Source: Kudoa neothunni (taxonomy: Eukaryota > Cnidaria). From it: 64,000 nucleotides of DNA. This document shows, in pieces, positions 24,236 through 35,092 of this stretch (the first letter of the stretch is position 1; each line of letters starts with the position of its first letter). The notes under the pieces were generated by a model, which had not been told where the DNA came from, ran no database searches, and worked only from the letters and a program-made list of their open reading frames with translations. A program made the position numbers and the translations under genes. The DNA is taken from assembly GCA_964304625.1 (NCBI GenBank), contig OZ199838.1, forward strand, positions 4,216,001 to 4,280,000, in the 5' to 3' direction.

Positions 24236-25153
24236 TCACAAAATGTCTTTATTAATATTATTAACTTGTTCAAATGGTTGTGGTATGGTATTTAAATTGG
24301 TTAATATATTACTATCTGAATTAGTACTTAGATTAACTGATTCTATGTGCAAAATGTTACCATCTGACGTTGGATCCGTTGAATTAAAATTACTGGTTAA
24401 ATTATTGCTATTATCATTCCGATTATCATCAGTAATAATGTTAGGTTGAAAATTATTAAGAGTTGTGCCATGCGCTTTAAACTCGATATTTCCGTCAACA
24501 TTGGCCTTACTGTTTGTATCACTTAAATGTCCATTATCAGCATTGATATCGCTAGTTGAGCAAACAGTAATATTAGCATTAGATTTAACATTGTGATTTG
24601 ACACAGGATTAAGATGAATGTGGTCATTATTAAGGTTGTTATCAGAAATTTCCAAATTTATTTTAGCCTTAGAACCAATGTTAATGTTGTTACTATGTTT
24701 ATTGGATTCAAAAGAATTAGAAGTAAACGAAGGGCTAGGATTAATTAAAGAATTAATAATAGAAAAGATGAGTCAGTCACACTGGACTGGTTAACTCGAT
24801 ATAACCGATCATAGTCGGGGTCGGCTGCGCTGTCATTTAAAGCGCGTTTAAGGTTAGGGTTAGCGACCAATGAAATTGAAGTTGATACGTAACTACTTTG
24901 ACCATATTGTTTAGATGATTGCTTAGTATTAGAGTTGTTATAACTATCGATAGAATTTTCCCCCACTTAAGTGTTACGTGGGTCATTCGCGATGGTATCA
25001 GCATAATATGTGGTTGAATTGTTAGTTTTTATGCCTGCTTTAGAATGGAACGATATCGCAACAGTATCGTATTCATCACTGTGAGATGAAGAAATACTTC
25101 CAGTGTTTTGTTTACAGGTGATGTATTCGCATACTCGTTCGCACTTGAGCTTA
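24236..25153 (-). pseudogene. Asn/Ser-rich fragment resembling the N-terminal region of the tRNA-targeted LINE
   Basis: Minus-strand reading gives Asn/Ser/Asp-rich low-complexity protein (for example NDNSNNLTSNFNSTDPTSDG) with the same base composition and codon style as the N-terminal regions at 31179-34840 and 38259-42361. Segments 25153-24967, 24966-24745 and 24655-24236 lie in different frames. The right side is cut by the assembly gap. No reverse transcriptase is attached, so assignment rests on composition alone; an unrelated low-complexity gene is possible. Confidence 0.4.
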
Positions 25154-25353
25154 NNNNNNNNNNNNNNNNNNNNNNNNNNNNNNNNNNNNNNNNNNNNNNN
25201 NNNNNNNNNNNNNNNNNNNNNNNNNNNNNNNNNNNNNNNNNNNNNNNNNNNNNNNNNNNNNNNNNNNNNNNNNNNNNNNNNNNNNNNNNNNNNNNNNNNN
25301 NNNNNNNNNNNNNNNNNNNNNNNNNNNNNNNNNNNNNNNNNNNNNNNNNNNNN
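25154..25353. other. assembly gap (200 N)
   Basis: A run of exactly 200 N, the conventional size for a scaffold gap of unknown length. ORFs reading through it are artefacts. Confidence 0.99.
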
Positions 25354-25887
25354 ATGCAAAAGTGCCGAGTATAAATGAGAACCCCTATAATTAACTGAAC
25401 CGAATAAAAATGTATGTTATGATCAAAGTTGTAATTAGTGTTTATTTTTGGGATTTTCTTATTAATTTATATTTTCCAACAATTAGTTAATTCTTATTTG
25501 CACCCAATTACTTTTGCGTCACCCTAATTAATATTTAAAGATGAATCTAAATTGTATAATTTAATCCATTATGATTATACTTTAGGTAGAAAGAAAATAT
25601 GTACAGGCATTCTAGGACCCATTAAAGTGTCATATTTTAATAAATGATTAACATTAATGAATATTATAAAAATATATCAACAATATGATACCTCCCTAAT
25701 TATTAAAAACTACCACGTTTTGGTAAGTACTAACGTGAATCCATAAAACTATCCTTTGACGTCATCGGAATCTTTTTATATAACATGAGGAAAATAAAAA
25801 CTATAACGTTCTCCTTATATATTTTATTTATTCATACCATTATAATTACTTTATTGTTATATAATAAGATAACGTTTGATATTACGC
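25354..25887. other. flank of piggyBac B, nothing identified
   Basis: AT-rich sequence between the gap and the left TTAA of piggyBac B. The last few codons may belong to the Gypsy fossil on the other side of the insertion, but that match is too short to be sure. Confidence 0.3.
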
Positions 25888-25891
25888 TTAA

Positions 25892-28378
25892 CCCTCCAAC
25901 GGATGAAAAAACGACCACCCTCCAACGGGCTTTGGGGTAAAAAAGACCCCAGATTTTTTTTAATTTAATGTATGCAGAAAATTATTATAAACTTATGAGG
26001 GAAATATGGGAAAATTCTGCCTAAGTAACGCTGAGAAAATAATCAATTACTTCATAATTAATCTTCAGTAATCCTCTTCGGCAAGATTAAGCAGATATCG
26101 CGATAAATCGTTTTTATAACGTATAATATGTTTAGTCTTATTTGAAATAATGAAAAATAACATTTTAGTAAAAAATAAAAGATAAAATATTTTCAAGGGT
26201 CCCTAATAAATTTGGTTTATATTAGCTAGCAATTTAGACATTTATTTGACGAATGGGCGCGACAGTAGAAACTTCCACATTTTGAGCATTTGGATGAGGT
26301 TTTCTTATCGTTTTCACGAGGACAATGTTCACATCTTCGTTTAGAAGTATTTGAATCTGCAAAGTTGTATGTTTCCATAGAAGTTGGATGAGATCTTTTT
26401 GAACATTTTTTCATTTGGGAATTTCTCTCCAAAAGAGGTTTATACAACTCTCCAGCCATTTCTTTCAGAAAATCACGTCTCAATTTTGTGGAATCGTTAA
26501 ATATGTGTTTATATAGACAAAATGAATTTATCAAAGTCAAATCCAACATATTATAAAAGACCACCATGGGCCAGCGTCGATTAAATCTGCGGACCGAAAC
26601 GGAAGCCAACATCCGATCCACGGTATCTACTCCTCCTTTGGAACCATTATAATCCACCATTGTTTCAGGCTTTTGTTTATGTGTATCGTTGGTTATGTTG
26701 GTGTTGGTTGTTCCTGAGGATAGGAGAATCACCGCTCTTCTTTTTTTGTTGACATATGAAGTGATCATATATTTATCAAAAAATATAAACATAGTGCTGA
26801 ATAAGGAACGATTTCTAGACGGAAGAACACACGGTGGTAAATCTCTCTTATTGTGTCGAATTGTTCCAAGATATGTCAGACGTTTGTCTAACAGCTTCTC
26901 GGCTAGTCTAAGGGAAGAGAAAAAATTATCTGCAACTATAGTTCTTCCTGAGTTATACAAGGGAGCTGTAAGGGAAAGCACAATATTCTCACCAACACCA
27001 CAGTTTTGGCTAGCTTGAGTTCCGTTCTTTCCTAGATAGGGAGAAATGTTTACAACATATTTGTGGACTGGATCGACAGCTAGGAAAAACTTTAGGTCAT
27101 ATTTCGCCGGCTTCATCGGCATATATTGTCTAAATGAGCATCTTCCTCTAAACGAGACTAACTGCTCGTCAACGGTAACATTTTCACCGGGGAAAAAACA
27201 TATAGGTAGAGTCTGGATCCACATGTTCCATATGTTGCGAATTGGACAAAATTTATCCAATTCTCTTCTTTCAGATCTGGTGCTTGGATTATCAAAATGA
27301 ATACATCGTAGAATTTGGCGAAAACGATTAAATGAAAAGATTTCGCGATACATCTCTCTCCCTTCCTTTATACTAAACATTTCTAAAAGAGGTTGCTCTC
27401 TGTCTTTGTAGACAGCCATCAAAATTAGTGTTCCGAAAAATCCTCTTAATTCAACGTCGTCTAAATCATTCCATAAATCAGAAAAGTGTAATTTCCCGTG
27501 AACGTTTGTTTGTTTTATTATTTCCTGGCAAATTTCATCAGTGAAGAATATAAAAAAACAGTCCAACACGTTTTTGACTCTTTGTATGCAATAAGCTGTT
27601 GGCCCAGGTCGAGGATTCATGATATTCTCCTTCAGCATTTTTGATGGAGGTGGCTTATTCAATGTCCAAAGTATTCCGCTTTTGCTTGTCGTAGAATCCG
27701 CAGGATGTTCGCAATCTGATGTATCATCGGATTCTTCGGAATATTCAAGAACGGTTTCATCAATGTCGCTACTTAAAGGTTGATATTCATCGCTAAAATC
27801 CTCAGATGGTGCCATGATTATCTCAATGTGCGCAACAAACGATAAAATTGGTGTATATTTCGCGTTAACTCTCATATACGGTCCTAAGGCTTAAATTATC
27901 TATAGCTTATTTTGTAGGGGATTATTTATTGCTAGTACACGGAGGTAATATGTTAATTTTGTTTGTATTTAGCTAATAAACATTGACCTTGCGGTATTCA
28001 TATAAACGATGGTTACGATATGTTGCGATTACATACTTAATCGGATTACGGCGGATTATATTGATTAATAATTGCTGAATTTGACAGTATTTATTAGGCA
28101 GATTTTTTTTTAAATTTCCAAATCATCTTATAATAATTTTCTACATACGTCAAATCAAAAAAAATCTGGGGTCTTTTTTACCCCAAAGCCCGTTGGAAGA
28201 TAAAAATTTTGTTCGATAAGAAATAATCAATATTCCACATAAAGATTTTTATAAATCTATTTATTAAAATAATTTAGGAGAATAGACGAAATTTTAAGTA
28301 TCCCAGATAATTATAAAATATTCTATGGACAAATTAAAATCGTTTTGGGGTCTAAAAGACCCCAAGCCCGTTAGAGGG
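25892..28378 (-). mobile_element. piggyBac element B, apparently intact
   Basis: A 2.49-kb unit between TTAA (25888-25891 and 28379-28382). The left end starts CCCTCCAACGG and repeats this word 24 bp further in, followed by GGGCTTTGGGGTAAAAAAG. The right end, read inward, starts CCCTCTAACGGGCTTGGGGTC, and a second copy of the motif lies about 180 bp further in (28158-28200). One uninterrupted transposase ORF fills most of the interior. Of the piggyBac copies here it is the only one with a full coding region and is probably the youngest. It lies at the edge of, and probably within, the Gypsy fossil. Confidence 0.92.
26226..27875 (-). CDS. piggyBac (PGBD4-like) transposase, full length
   Basis: 549 codons without a break; the true start may be the second Met (residue 21, MAPSEDFSDE), which gives the usual acidic leader. 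The catalytic triad is present: D236 in VTVDEQLVSFRGRCSF, D316 in IVADNFFSS and D417 in YNGSKGGVDTVDRM. RFNRRWPMVVFYNMLDL follows. The C-terminal cysteine-rich domain (about residues 512-549) has the C..C..C..C pattern CEHCPRENDKK, SKCSKCGSFYCRAH and CLNC, which binds the terminal repeats in known piggyBac proteins. The enzyme cuts and pastes at TTAA without leaving a footprint. Everything needed for activity appears to be present; activity itself is untested. Confidence 0.93.
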   Translation of the reverse strand: MRVNAKYTPILSFVAHIEIIMAPSEDFSDEYQPLSSDIDETVLEYSEESDDTSDCEHPADSTTSKSGILWTLNKPPPSKMLKENIMNPRPGPTAYCIQRVKNVLDCFFIFFTDEICQEIIKQTNVHGKLHFSDLWNDLDDVELRGFFGTLILMAVYKDREQPLLEMFSIKEGREMYREIFSFNRFRQILRCIHFDNPSTRSERRELDKFCPIRNIWNMWIQTLPICFFPGENVTVDEQLVSFRGRCSFRQYMPMKPAKYDLKFFLAVDPVHKYVVNISPYLGKNGTQASQNCGVGENIVLSLTAPLYNSGRTIVADNFFSSLRLAEKLLDKRLTYLGTIRHNKRDLPPCVLPSRNRSLFSTMFIFFDKYMITSYVNKKRRAVILLSSGTTNTNITNDTHKQKPETMVDYNGSKGGVDTVDRMLASVSVRRFNRRWPMVVFYNMLDLTLINSFCLYKHIFNDSTKLRRDFLKEMAGELYKPLLERNSQMKKCSKRSHPTSMETYNFADSNTSKRRCEHCPRENDKKTSSKCSKCGSFYCRAHSSNKCLNC

Positions 28379-28382
28379 TTAA

Positions 28383-30564
28383 CCTGATTTTGAAAGAATA
28401 TATTGGTGTCTGTTGTCTTGTGTATCTTGATGATATAATTATATTCAGTAAAGATTTGGAAACTAACAAAAATGACGTGAGGAAAATTGTTACATTATTA
28501 GAGTTGTATAACTTGAAAATTAATAACGAAAAATCAGTTTATTACAAAAGCGAAGTTACATTTTTGGGACATGTTATCAATGCTGATGGAATCAAACCAG
28601 ATAAAAATAAAGTGAAAGCAATTAAAAATTGGCCTACCCCAACGAAAATTGTTGAATTACAATGTTTCCTTGGTTTGCTTAACTATTATAGAAGATTCAT
28701 TGATAAATTCTCTAAAATTTCGAATCCTCTGTGTCGTTTGTTACGGAACGACGTACCGTGGAATTGGTCGCCAGAATGTCAAAAATCATTTGATATGCTA
28801 AAAAAGAAATTAATGGAATGTGTATTGTTGGCACATCCGAATTGGAATGAATCATTTATTTTGGATACTGATGCCAGTAATCAATCTATTGGAGCAGTTT
28901 TGTCGCAAGTAATTGATGGGGAGGAGCGAGTGGTCGCTTTCGCTAGTAGATCGTTATTAGATCGAGAAAGGAATTATAGTGTTACGAGAAAAGAACTCTT
29001 GGCTCTGGTTCATTTTATAAATCATTTCAAATTTTACCTCCATGGAAAAAAATTCTTAGCGAGAACTGACCACCATGCGTTGAAGTGGCTATTGTCTTTT
29101 AAAAAGCCAGAAGGTCAGGTAGCTAGATGGTTGGAGCATTTGAGTCAATACGAATTCGATGTTGTTTACAGAGAAGGTAAGATGCATGGAAATGCAGATG
29201 CTTTATCTCGAGTTCCTGAAATAACCCAAGCTTTGGCTCTATCGATACAAGGATTATCAAATGATGTTATTATCAATAGACAACGCAATGACGCCATTCT
29301 GAATAAAATTATCGGCTGGATTGAGAGTAATCGAATGCCAAAGGTTCCTAAAGAGTTGGATAAACGGATACAAACATTATGGCTGTTGAGGAAATGCTTA
29401 CGCTTGGATAATAGTATTCTATGTAGAGAATTTGTTGACCCTAAAACAAAGGAAGTTACATTACGTGTTGTGATACCTGAAAGCTTAAAATCAATGATAT
29501 TGGAGTTGGCACATGATAATGTTACAAGTGGTCATCTAGGACATGAAAAAGTTGCCCAAAATATACGCAGAAACTATTATTGGCCATTACAAAATGTGGA
29601 TATAAAAAATTGGTGTCAATCCTGTGAAATATGCGCTCGGAGGAACCGACCCACCAGAAAGTTTGTATCAGAAATGGATACAAGTGTGTCAAGTTATCCG
29701 ATGGAACGGATTGCTATTGATATGGTTGGACCGTTACCCACTACATATAAGGGGAATCGATTCATTTGTGTAGTTCAAGATTATTTTACAAAATGGGGAG
29801 AAGCCATTCCTATGAAGGACCAAGAAGCACATACTGTGGTCAGGAAGTTAACGGGTGCTGTATTTTCAAAATTTGGACTCCCATCGGTAATTCACACTGA
29901 CCAAGGAACAAATTTTGAATCGAAACTTTTTCAAAATATGTGTAAAATGTTCGGCATATCAAAAACAAGAACATGTGCATTTAACCCAAAATCGGATGGG
30001 ATGGTAGAAAGACTGAATCGAACGTTGATTGATATGGTGAGCAAGCTTGTCCATAAGGACAACGAGTGGGATACCTTATTACCTACAGTGATGATGGCTT
30101 ACCGATCATCAACCCATAGTTCAACTGGATATTCTCCAAATTATTTGATGCTGGGAAGGGAAGTACGAACACCACTTGAAACGATATCTCAACTAAACGC
30201 ACATAATTATTCACATGATGACTATGTTAAATGCATTGGAACTGATCTGAGACTGGCGAAACAAATTGCATTGGATAACCTCAAAGTTAATTTGGGCAGG
30301 ACTAAGACTGCCTACAATAAAAAAGCCTATGGAAAACTTTATAACCCAGGTGAAAAAGTTTGGTTGGTCATTAATAATAGACAAAGTAAATTGGAACCAT
30401 ATTACAAAGGCCCCTACGTAGTTAAAGAAAAATTGTCTGACTCTGTCTATAGACTAGAGGGACAAGGTAAAGTTTTGGTGACTAATTTTGATAAATTAAA
30501 ACCCTTCATTCAACGACAGTTGATAGAAGACAGTTTTGAAGAGGATGCAATGTTACCAAGGTGA
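28383..30564 (+). mobile_element. Ty3/Gypsy-type pol fossil, partial
   Basis: A retrotransposon remnant of the Gypsy group. It shows, in order, the C-terminal part of the reverse transcriptase, RNase H, the integrase zinc-binding region, the integrase core and a C-terminal tail. The retained segment is readable over about 720 codons, so it does not look ancient. It is incomplete: gag, protease, envelope and long terminal repeats were not seen in the window. It is bounded on the left by piggyBac B, probably inserted in it, and on the right by LINE copy 1. No chromodomain was noticed. Confidence 0.88.
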
Positions 30565-30640
30565 TTATTAGTAATCAACCGTTTAGTATTCCTAGTTCGA
30601 TATATATCGTAGCTTTTAATAATATGGCCTCTATGCATGC

Positions 30641-33600
30641 AGCTAACAGGGAGTTTGGATTTGATGTTATTTCCGTTTCATTGGATTGGGAATCTAGGTC
30701 AATGTGGTCTGGTACGACTGGTTTTTCAAAAGTAAAAAACTCGACAATTGAAGAAGCTGAAGCTTGGCACCAGACCGGCTTTGGATCAGTAATTTCCCTA
30801 ACACATTTCTTGGTATTTAGCTTGAAGAGGGATCTGAGTCTGATTGCTTCGTTACTGGACCAGGGATTTTTCTCAGAGTTGTTGTTTTGATTGGTATTTT
30901 GAGGAGGGTAGTTCAAGTTTTCCTGCAATTTTGCATTAGGATTTGAGGTGGGATTTGGTCTTCATTCGGAGGAATGTCAGGTTGTTTCTTGCTGGATTTG
31001 TTGGTTTTAAAAGGGAGGTTATTCTTGGCAGATGTAGGGTTGTTATTTGCATTTTGTGGTTTTAAAGGTGGCTTAGGGACAAAGTATTGGTCTAAGAGTT
31101 TTGCGTGTTTAGTTGATATTTTGATAAACTCTTCATAGAAATCGTCAACATCAAAGTCTTTATCTCCAAGTTTAACATTTAGGGCGAGCAACTCATCCAC
31201 ACAGTTCTTGAGTTTCTCAGAACGTTTCTCTTTTTGGAGCAATAGTCCTCAGTAGATTTGATTGTTTTATCATCCGTATCGTTGTTGGGGGGGGGGGGGG
31301 GGGGTTGGGAAGATTGTTGTGACTTAGAAACATTATCATTTATAAGGATATCATCAGCATCTTCAGTTTGTTCGTAATTTTGAGATGGGATGCTTGTAAC
31401 AGTGACAGATGAGTTGGATTTCCTAGATTTCCCAGATTTCGTAATATTAGGACGTTCCACAGGTGGCAATTTGTATTTTGATTTGTTTTTTCTTAGGATG
31501 GAATCAATTACGACATTATCACCGGATATGGGGGTTTGAGAAGCTTGAGGGATGTCAATTAGTGTTGCTAGTGGAGAATTTTCAATGACTTCAGTATTTG
31601 TAGTATTTTTGGGATTTAAGGCCGATTCCAAATTAAACATGGGATTGGAGCTAGGTAACTCTTCAACTGTGTGTCCCACTGATTTTAGGGCATTATAAAG
31701 ATCATCAAATTGTTGAGAGTCTATCAATGGGTCATTTCTATAGCCACCTTCTGACATGTTGTCAGCAATTGTTGTAACATCTTGATTTTGTGAGGAAAAT
31801 TGGGTTGTTTCTGTATCTTCAATAACAATAGCCGCATCAGTACTCTTGTTGGGATTTATCATGTAGAGGTTCTTCTGTTTTGATATAAAATCATTAACAT
31901 CTTGAGAGTTTAGAGGGATAGATTGACTTATTGTAATAGGAGGGTCATCATCCGATTTTCTTGAGAATTTGATTTTCTTCGCCTTGGGATGGTACAGTAT
32001 TGAGGTGTTTGATTTGCTACTGTTTGGAACATTGTTGGACGGATTTTGACGCTTTTGAGCATTTGCAGAATCTTCGGTAAGAGGCTCAAGAGACGAAGCT
32101 GGTTGCTGATTTAAGTTTGGCTCATTTAACTTAACATTAGTATTTTGCGGACGGATATTAAGTTTAGAAATTATTGTAGGCACAAACTTGCGCTTTTTAG
32201 AGTGCGAATTAGTATTATTGGTACATTTAGCATTAATTGAATTAGACGATTTAGATAGTTTGGCTGAATTCTTAACATTACCTGGTTTTGGCGCTTTGCT
32301 GATAGAATTTGCGGACTTTATTGGATTTAAAGACTCAGTTGGCTTGGAATTCTTCTTCGTTTTAAGAGATTTAGCGGCTTTTACATTAGATTCACTTAAA
32401 TTGGTACGATTATTAAGATTAACATTATTATTGCTTAAATTATTTAGTTTGGAAGAATCATTAGTGTTAACTGAGTTAATTGTATTAACAAAATTAAAAC
32501 TATCACTATTTAAATCACTTATTTTAAGGGAATCGTTAGAATTTGCCAAACTATCGGGGTTATCATTTAAAATAATCATTTTAGAAGAGAAGTTTGCGTT
32601 AGAATTAGAATTAGAGGGACTAGTTAAACTAATTGTATTTTCTAGATTGGCATTCACATTATTAGAAGTGTTAGAAACATTATAATTAACATTTTCGGCA
32701 GTATTAACTAGATTATTAGTTGAGTTAACTAGATTAGTTGTACTAAAAGTAAAAATATTAGAATTTAAATTGTTAGAATTAGAAAGATTATGCAAAGTAA
32801 TAGAATTAGTAGTGTTTTTAGTTTTAATAATCTTATTTAAGTTTTCTGAGGTGCTCGGGTTGTTATTAGAAGTATTAAAAGTAAAGTAAAAGTAAAAGAG
32901 TTAAAATTTTGCTGGTCAATGCCATCATTTTTGTTAAAGTCACGTGAAATTAACTCCAATGAAGTATTGGCTAGCTGCGCGTTGTCCGAATTATCGTTAG
33001 ATTTAACATTAAAATTAGAATCGGACTTGGTTGCTGTTTTTAAAGGTTCGTGAATGTTAGAATTAGTTTTATTAACACTAGAACTAGAATTAAAAGAGTT
33101 AAAAGATGACAAATAGTTGTCATGGTTAAAATTGTTAGAAATTAAATTGGAATTTAGATTAAGATTAGGATTAGCGCCGACAGTAGGATCACCTAGATAT
33201 TTTAAAACTAAATTATCATATGCGGCTTTATCAAATTGCTTATTATTAAAATTAGAATTAGGTGCGATATTATTAATGTTAGTGTTAATATTAAAATTAT
33301 TTTTAACATTACCAGTATTAAAATTAGATTGCGTGATTAATATTGGCTCAGACTTACTGGGGATTAATGGTTTAAAACTGGTTGGCCATTCATCATCCGA
33401 AGAGATAGAATGATCATCATCAGAATCATTTAAAATTGAAATTGACGGTTTTAAAGTAGTATAACTGGTAGGATATTTCTCAACTACCGTGTATTTAGTA
33501 TTTCATACAAAATATTAATATCTTTAATCTTATCAACCTTATTGTTATTACTATCATTAAAATTTGAATTAAGATTAGAATTTGAAGTTTTTTCATTAAT

Positions 33601-34840
33601 ATTAGCGCAGATGTCCTCCAATATGTCAACATCATTGACGTTTTCATAATTTTCGGCATCACAATCACTATTATAATTAGAATCTGGCGAACTTTCAATG
33701 ATATTATTAACATTAATATCAATATTATCATTAGAATTATTATTGTTAAGTGAAACGTGAGGATTTAGAGATTTAACAACATTGTTAAGATAAAAATAAT
33801 CAATATTATCATTTGCGTCGTTATTATTATAAGAATCTGGCGTAACAGGCATTAAATGAGAGTCTAAAGAGACATTAAGTGGGTTTACTGGGACATGTAA
33901 AGGAGAATCTGGATTTAAAATAGGAGTAGAGCTGGCATTTAATGTAAAATTAGGTAAAATAACTCCAACCGGCTGACGCGGCGGAGACGACTTAATCTTC
34001 GGGAAGCAGGCACTAACACATACTTCCGCATAAGGAAATGGATTTTCGGGGAATTCTGACTTATGCTCATTTTTAGATTCATTAACTAAACTATTTTAAT
34101 CGTTTAAATTAGAATTAGAATAAACTTGCTCAGCTATTGAATAGGTATTAAGATGGGTATTAGGATTAAGATTAGAATTTAAAGAATTATCGTTAGCTTG
34201 CTGATTAAAAAGATTAGAATTAATATCAGTTGGAACAGTATTAAAAGAATTAATATTAGGAATATTAAGATAACTACTTGCTGAATCATCAGGAACGAGG
34301 TTAATATTATGATTAATTTTAGAATGTTCTGGAGTCAGATTTAGATTAGGATTAAGATTAAGATTATGCGCGGATTTAGATAAAACATTTTCAGAGTTTT
34401 TAACAACTTCTGAAGCAACTGGAGAAAAATTATAGTGCAATTTAAGGTAGTCTAAATATTTCTGACTCAATTTAGGAAATAGCTTAAGATCCGCCTCAAT
34501 GTAGATCGAGCCATCCTTTTCCAAGAGCCTCTGGGAAGTCCCCAGAGTCAATTTCAGCCTGAAAAACCTCGTAAAGTTCATTCAGGATGACTGACCGGCT
34601 TAATAAATTCTTATTAAATGCCTCATTCAGGCGTCTACGACGGGGGCGATTATCTTCAGGCACTGATTCCAACTGAAGGGAATAAATTTTTAAACGTTCA
34701 GCGTTACGAACGTATTTAGCAACTATTTTACAAGCTAACGGTAACTTGTGTGATTTATCTTTCACTTGTAAATAGGCTGTATAGAAGATTAACATGCACC
34801 GAGGCATGTTTTCGGTGGAAAACCCACTTAACTTACTCAT
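30641..34840 (-). pseudogene. LINE copy 1 coding region (Asn/Ser-rich N-terminus, start of RT part)
   Basis: The opening segment (34840-34496) has a compact conserved start: PRCMLIFYTAYLQVKDKSHK, RLKIYSLQLESVPEDNRPRR and ILNELYEVFQAEIDSGDFPE. After that come about 1,000 codons dominated by Asn, Ser, Leu and Asp, with islands shared with copy 2 (GHTVEELPSSNPMFNLESAL, KNKSKYKLPPVERP, SKLNIRPQN). The RT-proximal island has NPWSSNEAIRLRS and REITDPKPVWCQAS. Frame changes near 34500, 34080, 33480, 33110, 32830 and 31220 show that it is dead. A run of 18 G at 31287-31304 encodes six prolines. Confidence 0.8.
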
Positions 34841-34940
34841 ATGAAATTAAAAGTAGCGTCGATAGATTGCATGTATGATGAATAATATGAATTACCTGTT
34901 TAGGAGAGAAAATGGAGCCTGGTTGCAAAAAATAAAAACT
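30641..34940 (-). mobile_element. tRNA-targeted RLE-type LINE, copy 1 (3'-truncated)
   Basis: Reading leftwards from 34940: a 100-nt 5' leader, an ORF starting at 34838-34840 (MSKLSGFSTENMPRC), the long Asn/Ser-rich region, then the start of the reverse-transcriptase part (EAIRLRSLFKLNTKKCVREI). Similarity to copy 2 stops near 30641, before the polymerase motifs, where the sequence turns into the Gypsy fossil's flank. The 5' end is complete, since its leader begins directly after tRNA 3'-half sequence exactly as in copy 2. It is the older of the two insertions, because copy 2 lies between it and the intact tRNA. Confidence 0.85.
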
Positions 34941-34976
34941 ACAGCGAAACCAAGTTTCGATCTTGGGACCTCAGGG
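34941..34976 (-). repeat. duplicated 3' half of the initiator tRNA-Met gene (target-site duplication)
   Basis: 36 bp identical to 42473-42508. Read on the minus strand it runs from the 3' strand of the anticodon stem (CCCTG), through the variable loop and T arm (ATCGAAA loop), to the end of the acceptor stem plus GT. It sits between the 3' end of LINE copy 2 and the 5' end of copy 1. The 5' half of the tRNA is absent here. It is best read as the target-site duplication created when copy 2 inserted. Confidence 0.9.
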
Positions 34977-35092
34977 GTAGAAATAACAAATACTAATGCT
35001 AATTCAGTTATAACTATTCAACAGTTTGAGTTTTGAGGGATTTTGCAAGTTGGATGGAATTTGATGGGATATTGAGATTGGTGAATTCCTAA

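Noticed and set aside
25103-25378. ORFs running through the N block
   Set aside because: They consist almost wholly of undefined bases; artefacts of the gap.
26689-27300. Plus-strand ORFs inside piggyBac B
   Set aside because: Antisense shadows of the intact transposase.
31287-31304. Run of 18 G as a possible G-quadruplex or regulatory tract
   Set aside because: On the minus strand it encodes a six-proline run inside the LINE ORF; no separate role is supported.
32188-32685. Leu-rich plus-strand ORF (165 codons), with similar ones at 39873-40355 and 41097-41375
   Set aside because: Antisense shadows of the Asn/Ser-rich LINE region; AAT/TCT-rich codons read as Leu/Glu-rich on the other strand.
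34941-34976. Reading the 36-bp tRNA piece as a tRNA-derived primer site of an LTR element
   Set aside because: The neighbouring elements are LINEs without LTRs, and the piece includes the anticodon stem, far longer than a primer site.
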